From contig JAJBSL010000033.1 in the NCBI GenBank assembly GCA_020540725.1, forward strand, positions 1 through 23,302: a stretch of DNA of 23,302 nucleotides, given 5' to 3'. Position numbers and translations under genes: made by a program. Below the pieces are notes generated by a model. It was not told the DNA's origin. It searched no databases and worked only from the letters and a program-made list of their open reading frames with translations. Positions within the stretch are counted from its first letter, which is position 1. Each line of letters opens with the position of its first letter. Origin of the DNA: Lachnospiraceae bacterium EP-SM-12S-S03 (GTDB lineage Bacteria; Bacillota; Clostridia; Lachnospirales; Lachnospiraceae). This document shows positions 1-5,933 of this stretch, in pieces.

Positions 1-77
1 AAAGCCGTGTGAGGGAGAACCTCATGCACGGTTTGATGAGGGGAAAGAGGGCAGAAGCCCTCTAACCTACTCTACAT
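1..77 (+). mobile_element. Group II intron, 3' end (domains V and VI)
   Basis: The left edge folds as group II intron domain V. An AGC triad (3-5) starts a CCGTG/CACGG stem (5-9 with 27-31), followed by a two-base bulge (25-26) and a distal GAGG/CCTC stem (11-14 with 20-23) with a five-base loop. Domain VI follows: GAGGGG (38-43) pairs with CCT-A-CTC (66-72), leaving A69 as the bulged branch-point adenosine, and AGAGGGC (46-52) pairs with GCCCTCT (57-63). The intron ends at an AY dinucleotide, either 74-75 or 76-77. The rest of the element, including any reverse transcriptase, lies outside the window. Known: this architecture is diagnostic of the family. Inferred: the exact 3' boundary. Confidence 0.85.
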
Positions 78-92
78 GGGAAATTCCTTCCT

Positions 93-539
93 TTAAGAGA
101 AAAATGTAAGAAGAATCTCATTGACAAGTTTGCCGTCTGCTTTTCCTTTTACTTTTGGCATGAGAACTTTCATGATCTTCCCTTTGTCTTTTGCCGTAGG
201 TGTTTCAATCTCAAGTTCAGCAAGTGTAGAGGTAATCACATCCTTAATTTCGTTTTCATCCATCATTTTTGGTGCATACTGTTCTAAAACTGCAAGGCGC
301 TTTTGGCATTCTTCAATGATATCCGTACGGTCTGCAGGTGTCAGTTCAAGCGTTTCTTTTGTTTGCTTGATTTCTTTCATGATGACCTGAACTTCTTCTT
401 CCTCTGTGAGATCGGCACGTTTGTCAATTGCCTTATTTTTCAGAGAAGCTAAAAGGGCAGATAATGTTTCTTTTGTCTCTTTGTCTTTTGCTTTCATGGC
501 AGCTACCATGGCGCTTCTTACTTCGTCTATTTTGCTCAT
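93..539 (-). CDS. yqeY: GatB/YqeY domain-containing protein
   Basis: A highly charged, helical protein of 148 residues, the usual length of stand-alone YqeY proteins. It opens with an SKIDEVRSAMVAAMKAKD-type helix and ends with the KGKADGKLVNEIL-like segment typical of the family. The YqeY fold resembles the tRNA-binding tail of GatB, the amidotransferase subunit, but the cellular role of the free-standing protein is not settled. GGAGG lies 9 bases before the ATG at 539; a GTG immediately upstream (542) is a possible alternative start. The gene is transcribed leftward, away from the importer operon, and stops about 16 bases from the group II intron end. No terminator of its own lies between its stop and the intron. 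Confidence 0.85.
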   Translation of the reverse strand: MSKIDEVRSAMVAAMKAKDKETKETLSALLASLKNKAIDKRADLTEEEEVQVIMKEIKQTKETLELTPADRTDIIEECQKRLAVLEQYAPKMMDENEIKDVITSTLAELEIETPTAKDKGKIMKVLMPKVKGKADGKLVNEILLTFFS

Positions 540-572
540 CACTTAAATCCTCCATTCATAATCTATTTTTTT

Positions 573-600
573 ATTATACAACATTATTGAAAAAATACAA
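573..600 (-). promoter_or_regulatory. Promoter of yqeY
   Basis: Reading leftward, a TTGTAT -35-like hexamer (595-600) stands 16 bases before a perfect TATAAT -10 (573-578), about 30 bases upstream of the yqeY start. This is a sigma-A type match by eye only. Confidence 0.6.
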
Positions 601-621
601 AGATGAATCATAAAAAAATAC

Positions 622-650
622 TTGACAAAATGTGAAAGTTAGTATAAACT
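622..650 (+). promoter_or_regulatory. Promoter of the siderophore importer operon
   Basis: A consensus TTGACA (622-627) precedes an AT-rich -10 region. TAAACT (645-650) gives 17-base spacing; TATAAA (643-648) gives only 15. The -10 lies inside the first GTTAG/CTAAC palindrome, so a protein bound there would block RNA polymerase. Confidence 0.7.
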
Positions 651-653
651 AAC
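638..653 (+). promoter_or_regulatory. Palindromic operator, site 1
   Basis: The sequence GTTAGTATAAACTAAC is a 16-base palindrome with 6-base perfect arms around ATAA, covering the -10 region. GTTAG...CTAAC arms recall sites bound by DtxR/IdeR-type iron repressors. That family assignment is inferred from the importer downstream; no regulator gene is in the window. Confidence 0.6.
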
Positions 654-657
654 GCAT

Positions 658-708
658 AAATGTGCTGTGAATACGCAGAGAATCATTTTGCATGAATACA
701 GCACATTT
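658..708 (+). promoter_or_regulatory. Large inverted repeat in importer leader
   Basis: AAATGTGCTGT (658-668) and ACAGCACATTT (698-708) are perfect 11-base complements separated by 29 bases, followed by the T-rich TATTTT. The repeat starts about where transcription from the upstream promoter should begin, so the mRNA would open with this hairpin. It could be a stabilising 5' stem, a leaky terminator or an attenuator; the sequence does not decide between them. Confidence 0.5.
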
Positions 709-722
709 TATTTTGAAAAGAG

Positions 723-738
723 GTTAGAATATACTAAC
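723..738 (+). promoter_or_regulatory. Palindromic operator, site 2
   Basis: GTTAGAATATACTAAC repeats the GTTAG-n6-CTAAC pattern of the site at 638-653, 85 bases further on and just before the ribosome binding site of the first importer gene. A bound repressor here would act as a roadblock or pair with the first site. The arms match the first site; the central six bases differ. Confidence 0.55.
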
Positions 739-752
739 TAAAGGAGGTTTTT

Positions 753-1784
753 ATGAGAGAAAGGATGTCGACGATCATCTTGGCAAGCGTGCTGGTTATT
801 TTGTCAGCAGTATCTTTGTTTGTGGGTGTGATCGATGTGACTTTGGCAGAACTGCTTGGTGGAAATGTGGAGAAGTTAGAAATTTTTGTGATTTCCCGTC
901 TGCCGCGGCTTCTTGCGATTATTTGTACCGGAGTGGGAATGAGCACGGCAGGACTTATTATGCAGCAGCTTTGCATGAATAAATTCGTTTCTCCGACTAC
1001 GGGAGCAACGATTTCTTCCGCACAATTCGGAATTCTTCTGGCACTTTTATTTATGCCCCAATCTACACTGTGGGGAAGAGCAATCTTTGCATTTTCCACA
1101 GCGATTCTAGGAACATGGATCTTTGTATGGTTTATACAGAGGATTCAGTTTAAAGAGGCGGTAATGGTGCCTCTTGTGGGAATTATGTTTGGAAACGTGG
1201 TGTCCGGGATTACGAATTATCTTGCCTACAAATATGAAATGACCCAGGCCCTTTCTTCATGGCTGGTTGGACATTTTTCCATGGTGCTGAAAGGACGGTA
1301 TGAGATTGTGTATCTTGTAGTACCGTTGGTAATTCTGGCATTCGTGTTTGCGAATCATTTTAACATTGTTGGAATGGGAAGAGATTTTTCGAAAAATCTA
1401 GGTGTGCCGTATAATCTGGTTTTATTCCTGGGATTGACCATTGCGGCAATGATCACGGCGGCGGTGGTAGTCGTAGTTGGTTCGATTTCTTATATTGGAT
1501 TGATCGTCCCGAACATAGTTGCGATGTTTAAAGGAGATAAAATCCGGGGGACATTGGTAGATACGGCTTTATTTGGAGCGAATTTTGTTCTGGTCTGTGA
1601 TTTGATCGGGCGTGTGGTAATTGCGCCGTATGAATTACCGATAGAGTTAATCGTAGGAATTATCGGGAGCCTGTTATTTATTCTGCTGCTTCTTTATCGT
1701 CTGAAGCATGGAAGAAAAGCGATTCGCTTTGCGAAAAGAAGGACAGATCAGGCTTACAGGATGGAAGGAGGGACAAGTCTGTGA
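753..1784 (+). CDS. yclN: Siderophore ABC importer, FecCD permease 1 (YclN-like)
   Basis: An integral membrane permease of the FecCD family, 343 residues with many hydrophobic helices. Early segments such as SRLPRLLAIICTGVGMS, GLIMQQL and NKFVSPTTGAT resemble Bacillus YclN and CeuB/VctD proteins, which carry catecholate siderophores. A late GSISYIGLIVPNIV segment matches the family's ATPase-contact region. AGGAGG at 742-747 sits 5 bases before the ATG, so this start is preferred over a later ATG at 765. A basic cytoplasmic tail of about 30 residues extends past the last helix. Its stop overlaps the next start by four bases, which suggests translational coupling. Substrate is inferred from the four-gene order. 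Confidence 0.88.
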   Translation: MRERMSTIILASVLVILSAVSLFVGVIDVTLAELLGGNVEKLEIFVISRLPRLLAIICTGVGMSTAGLIMQQLCMNKFVSPTTGATISSAQFGILLALLFMPQSTLWGRAIFAFSTAILGTWIFVWFIQRIQFKEAVMVPLVGIMFGNVVSGITNYLAYKYEMTQALSSWLVGHFSMVLKGRYEIVYLVVPLVILAFVFANHFNIVGMGRDFSKNLGVPYNLVLFLGLTIAAMITAAVVVVVGSISYIGLIVPNIVAMFKGDKIRGTLVDTALFGANFVLVCDLIGRVVIAPYELPIELIVGIIGSLLFILLLLYRLKHGRKAIRFAKRRTDQAYRMEGGTSL

Positions 1785-2761
1785 ATCGAGCGGCATATCG
1801 TACAAACCGAAACAAACTTGTGATCATGGCAATCCTGACGGTTGTTGCCTGTGTGCTTTACATGCTGGTGAATGTGAAAATCGGGAATGAGAAATTATTC
1901 TGGTATGCAATGAAGATCCGAACCCCGAAGCTGATCGTAATGCTGATCACAGCATTTGCCATAGGAGGTGCATCTATAGTATTCCAGTCGATCATCAATA
2001 ACACAATCGTGACGCCGTGTCTTCTTGGAATGAATTCCTTATATACAGTCATTCATACGGCGGTTGTATTTTTTGCGGGATCCGGAAGCATTCTGGCAGT
2101 GAATCCGAATGCTGCATTTGCAGTGGATCTGATACTGATGGGAGGAACTGCCACAGTGATTTACAGCTATCTGTTCCGCAAAACAAATCACAATGTACTT
2201 TATGTTCTTCTGATCGGAACAGTATTAACGTCATTTTTTGGAAGTATCCAATCCGCGCTGACCAGGGTGATGGATCCCAACGAATACGACAGTCTTTTAG
2301 CTACGCTGGTGGCAAGTTTTAGCAATATCAATTCTGCCATTATTGTGTTTGCGGTAATTGTTATGGCAGTTGTTGTCTTTTGCCTGAGAAAAGAACTGGC
2401 ATTGCTTGATGTACTTACTCTGGGAAAAGAGCAGGCTATCAATCTGGGAGTGGATTATGACCATTGTATCAGAAGGCTGCTTCTTGGCGTGACTTTGTTC
2501 ATTGCGGTGGCGACAGCGATGGTGGGACCTATTTCGTTTCTGGGATTGATCATCGCAAATCTGTCCAGACAGCTTCTTCGAACCTATCGGCATAGCCAGT
2601 TGATCTTAGGTTCAGCTTTGTTCGGCATGGTCATACTGGTAGCAGGTCAGCTTCTTGTAGAACAGATTTATTCCTATACGGTTCCTGTGAGTGTATTTAT
2701 TACGGTATTCGGTGGAATTTATTTTCTGTATTTGTTGTTAAAAGAAAGAAAGGGGAATTAG
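1781..2761 (+). CDS. yclO: Siderophore ABC importer, FecCD permease 2 (YclO-like)
   Basis: The second FecCD-type permease, 326 residues, expected to pair with the first to form the transmembrane channel. RTPKLIVMLITAFAIGGAS near residue 45 and GPISFLGLIIANLSRQLLR near residue 250 are the family signatures; the second contacts the ATPase. It starts with GTG at 1781, inside the end of the preceding gene, with AAGGAGGG eight bases upstream. It ends four bases before the ATPase gene. Two permease genes rather than one duplicated gene is the YclNO/CeuBC arrangement. The four-gene order points to a catecholate-type ferric siderophore; the exact ligand cannot be read from the sequence. Confidence 0.88.
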   Translation: MNRAAYRTNRNKLVIMAILTVVACVLYMLVNVKIGNEKLFWYAMKIRTPKLIVMLITAFAIGGASIVFQSIINNTIVTPCLLGMNSLYTVIHTAVVFFAGSGSILAVNPNAAFAVDLILMGGTATVIYSYLFRKTNHNVLYVLLIGTVLTSFFGSIQSALTRVMDPNEYDSLLATLVASFSNINSAIIVFAVIVMAVVVFCLRKELALLDVLTLGKEQAINLGVDYDHCIRRLLLGVTLFIAVATAMVGPISFLGLIIANLSRQLLRTYRHSQLILGSALFGMVILVAGQLLVEQIYSYTVPVSVFITVFGGIYFLYLLLKERKGN

Positions 2762-2764
2762 GGA

Positions 2765-3517
2765 ATGCTTGTAAAAGAATTGACAAAAACATATGACGGG
2801 AAAAGGGTGGTGAACGAGGTGAGTTTTTCCCTTCCAAAAGGGAAAGTGACATCTTTAATCGGACCCAACGGAGCAGGAAAATCTACGGTTATGGGAGTGA
2901 TTTCCAGGCTGATCGCAAGAGACAGCGGAATTGTGGAATTTGAAGGGGAAGATATCGGGAAGTGGAAGAGCAAAGAATTGTCAAAACGTCTTGCGATTCT
3001 TACCCAAAGCAATAACATTCAAATGAAACTAACAGTGGAAGAACTGGTGGCATTTGGACGATTTCCATATTCCGGAGGACGTCTTACGGAAGAAGATCGG
3101 GAGATGATTGATAGGGCCATTGCTTATATGGAGCTGGATGAGTTTCGGGACAGGTTTATTGATGAGCTGTCCGGAGGACAAAGACAGCGCGCGTATATCG
3201 CCATGGTGATCGCCCAGGATACGGAGTATATTCTGCTTGATGAACCAACGAATAATCTGGATATTTATCATGCCACGAATTTGATGAAAACCGTGCGAAA
3301 ACTTTGCGATGAACTGGGGAAAACCGTGGTCCTGGTATTGCATGAGATCAACTATGCGGCATTTTATTCCGATTATATCTGTGCATTTGCAAATGGAAAG
3401 ATTGCAAGATTCGGAACGGTGGAGGAGGTGATGACGAAAGAAGCGCTGACCGAAATTTATAAAGTAGATTTTGAAATCATGAAGATTGCGGGGAAACCGT
3501 TATCTATTTACTATTAA
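2765..3517 (+). CDS. yclP: Siderophore ABC importer, ATP-binding subunit (YclP-like)
   Basis: The cytoplasmic ATPase that powers the importer, 250 residues, full family length. Every catalytic motif is present: Walker A GPNGAGKST (33-41), Q-loop Q81, signature LSGGQ (135-139), Walker B ILLDEP (156-161), D-loop NNLD (163-166) and the switch histidine H193. The stretches GRFPYSGGRLTEED and MVIAQDTEYILLDEPTNNLD read very like Bacillus YclP, the petrobactin importer ATPase, and are the best evidence for the subfamily. The gene follows the second permease by three bases and precedes the binding protein by 25. A vitamin B12 or heme importer is less likely given this wording. Confidence 0.92.
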   Translation: MLVKELTKTYDGKRVVNEVSFSLPKGKVTSLIGPNGAGKSTVMGVISRLIARDSGIVEFEGEDIGKWKSKELSKRLAILTQSNNIQMKLTVEELVAFGRFPYSGGRLTEEDREMIDRAIAYMELDEFRDRFIDELSGGQRQRAYIAMVIAQDTEYILLDEPTNNLDIYHATNLMKTVRKLCDELGKTVVLVLHEINYAAFYSDYICAFANGKIARFGTVEEVMTKEALTEIYKVDFEIMKIAGKPLSIYY

Positions 3518-3542
3518 TTTTTGATACAAGGAGAAAAATAAT

Positions 3543-4538
3543 ATGAAAAGAATGACAACTTTTGTGCTGGCTCTTGCGATGGCAGTCAGTCTTACAGCAT
3601 GTGGAAACAATAACGCGGGAACATCTTCCAAAGAAAATACATCAAAAGAAGAGACGAAAAAACCGGAAACGGTTACAATCAAAAGTCTGAATGCGAATGC
3701 GGAAGAAACGGATCTGGAGGTGCCTTATGATGCACAGAAAATTGCGGTGATGGATATGGCGGCTCTGGACATTTTAGATAGCCTTGGCCTTGGAGACCGT
3801 GTGGTAGGGACTTCGGATACATCCCTTCCGTACCTTCAGGATTATGTAACAAACGAAAAGATTGAGAATCTTGGAACGATTAAGGAAGCAGATATGGAAG
3901 CGGTGATGGCATGTGAGCCGGATGTGATCTTCATAGGAGGACGTCTTGCGGGATCCTACGACGCACTAAGTGAAATCGCACCTGTTGTTTATCTTTCTAC
4001 AGATTCAGAGATTGGATTGGTAAAAAGTGTGGAGAAAAATGCAACCACCATTGCATCGATGTTCGGAAAGGAAGAAAAGGTGGCAGATCTGATGAACGGA
4101 TTTGATGCAAGAATCGAGAAGCTGGCTGCATTTTCAGAAGGGAAAACGGCAATTATAGGAATGTGTACAAGCGGTGGGTTTAACGTACTTGGAAATGACG
4201 GCCGCTGTGCATTGATCGGAACAGAAGTGGGATTTGAGAATATCGGAGTCGATGCAAATATTGATACTTCCACACATGGAAACGAAGTGTCGTTTGAGTT
4301 TGTTGTGGAAAAGAATCCGGATTATATTTTCGTAATGGACCGTGATGCGGCAATTGGCAGAGACGGTGCGCAGTTGGCGCAAGATATTATGGAAAATGAA
4401 CTGATCAAAGGTACTGATGCTTATAAAAACGGTCATCTCGTGTATTTAGAGCACCCGGCAGTATGGTATACAGCAGAAGGCGGCGTGAAAGCGTTAGATC
4501 TGATGTTGCAGGATTTGGAAAATACGTTGCTAAAATAG
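3543..4538 (+). CDS. yclQ: Siderophore-binding lipoprotein (YclQ-like)
   Basis: The extracellular solute-binding protein of the importer, 331 residues. It has a lipoprotein signal: basic MKRM start, hydrophobic stretch, then the lipobox LTAC with lipidated C20, followed by a Ser/Thr/Lys/Glu-rich linker to about residue 45. The rest is a helical-backbone binding fold of the FepB/YclQ class: KIAVMDMAALDILDSLGLGDRVVG opens the first lobe, EPDVIFIGGR sits near residue 125 and NPDYIFVMDRD marks the second lobe. AAGGAG stands about nine bases before the ATG. It ends the operon; the inverted repeat just downstream may terminate transcription. Ferric-siderophore binding is inferred from family and context. 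Confidence 0.88.
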   Translation: MKRMTTFVLALAMAVSLTACGNNNAGTSSKENTSKEETKKPETVTIKSLNANAEETDLEVPYDAQKIAVMDMAALDILDSLGLGDRVVGTSDTSLPYLQDYVTNEKIENLGTIKEADMEAVMACEPDVIFIGGRLAGSYDALSEIAPVVYLSTDSEIGLVKSVEKNATTIASMFGKEEKVADLMNGFDARIEKLAAFSEGKTAIIGMCTSGGFNVLGNDGRCALIGTEVGFENIGVDANIDTSTHGNEVSFEFVVEKNPDYIFVMDRDAAIGRDGAQLAQDIMENELIKGTDAYKNGHLVYLEHPAVWYTAEGGVKALDLMLQDLENTLLK

Positions 4539-4566
4539 CAGATTAGATTTGCTGAACAAAATGCAT

Positions 4567-4631
4567 AAATTTCCTCCATCTACAGATACTATTTCCAGAA
4601 ATGGAAAGTACAGTAAATGGAGGAAATTTTT
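4567..4631 (+). terminator. Hairpin ending the importer operon and covering the spoVT ribosome binding site
   Basis: AAATTTCCTCCAT (4567-4579) and ATGGAGGAAATTT (4617-4629) are perfect 13-base complements, followed by TT and enclosing a further partial stem (TTTCC with GGAAA). As RNA this is a stem with a U-run at its end, so it can terminate importer transcripts. The right arm holds the GGAGG (4619-4623) of spoVT, so any transcript that includes both arms would hide that site from ribosomes. Confidence 0.65.
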
Positions 4632-4633
4632 AT

Positions 4634-5182
4634 ATGAAAGCAACAGGAATTGTAAGAAGAATAGATGAACTTGGGAGAATTGTCATTCCAAAAGAGATAA
4701 GAAGGACATTACGGATCCGGGAGGGAGATTCTTTGGAAATCTTCACGGACCGGGAAGGGGAAATTATTTTGAAAAAGTATTCTCCGTTGGGAGAACTGTC
4801 AACGTTTTCCGCAGACTATGCAGAAAGTCTTGCCGCGTCTACCGGCGACATTGTGTGCATTACCGATAAAGAAAAAGTCATTGCAGCGGCGGGAAACGGA
4901 AAGAAGAATCTATTGGAAAAAACAATCAGCAGCCAGGTGCAGTCTGCGATGGAAGCACGAGAGGAGATTCTTGCATCGGCAGAGGAAAAGCGGTATCGAA
5001 GAGTCATCGCAGAACAGGATGAAGAGTATCTGTTTCAGGCAGTATGTCCGATTCTCTGTGAAGGGGATGTGGTTGGTTCGGTCATTCTTCTCACGAAAGA
5101 TCCGAAGAAAAAATTCGGAGAGACAGAGAAGATGCTTGCCCGAACGGCAGCGGGATTTCTTGGACGTCAAATGGAACAGTAA
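4634..5182 (+). CDS. spoVT: Stage V sporulation transcription regulator SpoVT
   Basis: A DNA-binding regulator of forespore genes, 182 residues (Bacillus SpoVT is about 178). Residues 1-52 form the AbrB-type swapped-hairpin domain: MKATGIVRRIDELGRIVIPK and EIRRTLRIREGDSLEIF are almost identical to SpoVT. The remainder is a GAF-like domain ending AAGFLGRQMEQ, also a SpoVT hallmark. The ATG at 4634 is chosen because homologues begin MKATGIVRR and GGAGG lies ten bases upstream; an in-frame ATG at 4601 would add 11 residues and falls within the hairpin loop. It implies an endospore-forming lineage. Its ribosome binding site is in the right arm of a 13-base stem, so expression may depend on where transcription starts. 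Confidence 0.93.
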   Translation: MKATGIVRRIDELGRIVIPKEIRRTLRIREGDSLEIFTDREGEIILKKYSPLGELSTFSADYAESLAASTGDIVCITDKEKVIAAAGNGKKNLLEKTISSQVQSAMEAREEILASAEEKRYRRVIAEQDEEYLFQAVCPILCEGDVVGSVILLTKDPKKKFGETEKMLARTAAGFLGRQMEQ

Positions 5183-5210
5183 CCGGAAGAGAAACGGAAG
5201 TGAAAGGAAT

Positions 5211-5265
5211 AAAACTCCCCGGACAATCATAGATTGTGTTAGATAAAAGGATAGGGAGGAGTTTT
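5211..5265 (+). promoter_or_regulatory. Inverted repeat covering the ribosome binding site of the TIGR04086-like gene
   Basis: AAAACTCC (5211-5218) is complementary to GGAGTTTT (5258-5265), and the latter overlaps the GGGAGGAG Shine-Dalgarno of the gene at 5269. Between the arms lies a tight hairpin, ACAATC-ATA-GATTGT (5223-5237). The arrangement parallels the stem in front of spoVT. It could control translation or weakly terminate spoVT transcripts. Confidence 0.45.
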
Positions 5266-5268
5266 GAT

Positions 5269-5643
5269 ATGGAAAAGGGAGCCGGGAAAAACTCAAAGCC
5301 GATATGGATGCTGAAAGCCCTTTTGGCAGCGTATATTGTGACGGGAGTATTCCTTCTCATTCTTGCACTTTTGTTGTATAAACTGGATTTGGATGAGCAG
5401 AAGGTGACCATGGGAATTATTGCAATTTATGTAGTCTCCACGTTTGCAGGCGGATGGATCATGGGGAAACTGGTGGGAGAAAAAAGGTTCTTTTGGGGAT
5501 TATTGCTTGGAATTATTTACTTTGCGCTTCTTCTGCTTGTTTCTGTTGCCGTGAATCACAATTTAAGCAGCAACGGGACGAACATAGTAACGACAATGAT
5601 CCTTTGCGCGGGAGGGGGAATGATCGGGGGAATGGTTTCATGA
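5269..5643 (+). CDS. Small four-helix membrane protein, TIGR04086 family
   Basis: A 124-residue membrane protein with four predicted helices at about 13-37, 47-66, 73-95 and 105-124, the last glycine-rich (CAGGGMIGGMVS). It resembles TIGR04086, a family of unknown function found in Clostridia, often next to SCIFF peptide loci; here it lies directly upstream of scfA, which supports the assignment. The ATG at 5269 is chosen over an in-frame upstream start because GGGAGGAG lies eight bases before it. No catalytic motif is visible. A role in membrane handling of the SCIFF product or in protein export is only a guess from its position. Confidence 0.75.
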   Translation: MEKGAGKNSKPIWMLKALLAAYIVTGVFLLILALLLYKLDLDEQKVTMGIIAIYVVSTFAGGWIMGKLVGEKRFFWGLLLGIIYFALLLLVSVAVNHNLSSNGTNIVTTMILCAGGGMIGGMVS

Positions 5644-5652
5644 AAAAAATAC

Positions 5653-5681
5653 TTTTAAAACTTATAGTTCTATGTTATAAT
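5653..5681 (+). promoter_or_regulatory. Promoter of scfA
   Basis: An extended -10, TGTTATAAT, has TATAAT at 5676-5681. Seventeen bases upstream is only a weak TTTTAA (5653-5658), as is common when a TGn extension is present. Transcription would start near 5688, giving a leader of about 28 bases. Confidence 0.7.
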
Positions 5682-5701
5682 GATCTAAGTTAATGTAGAA
5701 C
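5667..5701 (+). promoter_or_regulatory. Dyad flanking the scfA -10 region
   Basis: GTTCTA (5667-5672) and TAGAAC (5696-5701) are complementary and bracket the -10 and probable start site of scfA. Each arm has only six bases, so chance is possible. If real, it would be a regulator site controlling the SCIFF precursor. Confidence 0.25.
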
Positions 5702-5715
5702 AAGGAGGAATCGGT

Positions 5716-5859
5716 ATGAAACACATTAAAACATTAAATACACAGACATTGAACAATACAATGAAAAAAGGCGGATGTGGAGAATGCCAGACATCTTGCC
5801 AGTCAGCATGCAAGACATCATGCACAGTTGGAAACCAGACTTGCGAACAGAAGAGATAG
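5716..5859 (+). CDS. scfA: SCIFF ranthipeptide precursor
   Basis: A 47-residue ribosomal peptide matching the SCIFF family (six cysteines in forty-five residues), nearly universal in Clostridia. The leader MKHIKTLNTQTLNNTMKKGG ends in a double glycine at 19-20. The core begins with C21 and holds cysteines at 21, 24, 28, 32, 36 and 43, each with nearby Thr/Ser or other acceptors (QTSCQSACKTSC). The family is matured by a radical SAM enzyme that forms thioether bonds from cysteine sulfur to acceptor residues. AAGGAGG lies about eight bases before the ATG. The gene has its own promoter and an intrinsic terminator just after it, fitting a higher precursor than enzyme level. The function of the mature peptide here is unknown. 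Confidence 0.97.
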   Translation: MKHIKTLNTQTLNNTMKKGGCGECQTSCQSACKTSCTVGNQTCEQKR

Positions 5860-5884
5860 TGGAAACCATATAATTATAAAGACG

Positions 5885-5909
5885 AGCAGCGACAGCGTCG
5901 CTGCTTTTT
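5885..5909 (+). terminator. Intrinsic terminator/attenuator between scfA and scfB
   Basis: AGCAGCGAC (5885-5893) and GTCGCTGCT (5897-5905) form a nine-base perfect GC-rich stem with a three-base loop, ending in a run of five T (5905-5909). It should stop most scfA transcripts while letting some read through to scfB. Confidence 0.9.
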
Positions 5910-5933
5910 CCACGTTAGGAAAGGAGATTTGTT

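Noticed and set aside
713..735. Second promoter (TTGAAA and TATACT) near operator site 2
   Set aside because: The spacing is only 11 bases, too short for sigma-A; no better -35 is found for TATACT.
4553..4583. Possible sigma-G promoter for spoVT (TGAACA, 18 bases, CATCTAC)
   Set aside because: Only the first part of each element fits the sigma-G pattern, and the -10 lacks the final TA; too weak to annotate.
4601..4633. Upstream in-frame start that would add 11 residues to SpoVT
   Set aside because: It lies in the hairpin loop without a ribosome binding site, and SpoVT homologues begin at MKATGIVRR, which has GGAGG at proper spacing.
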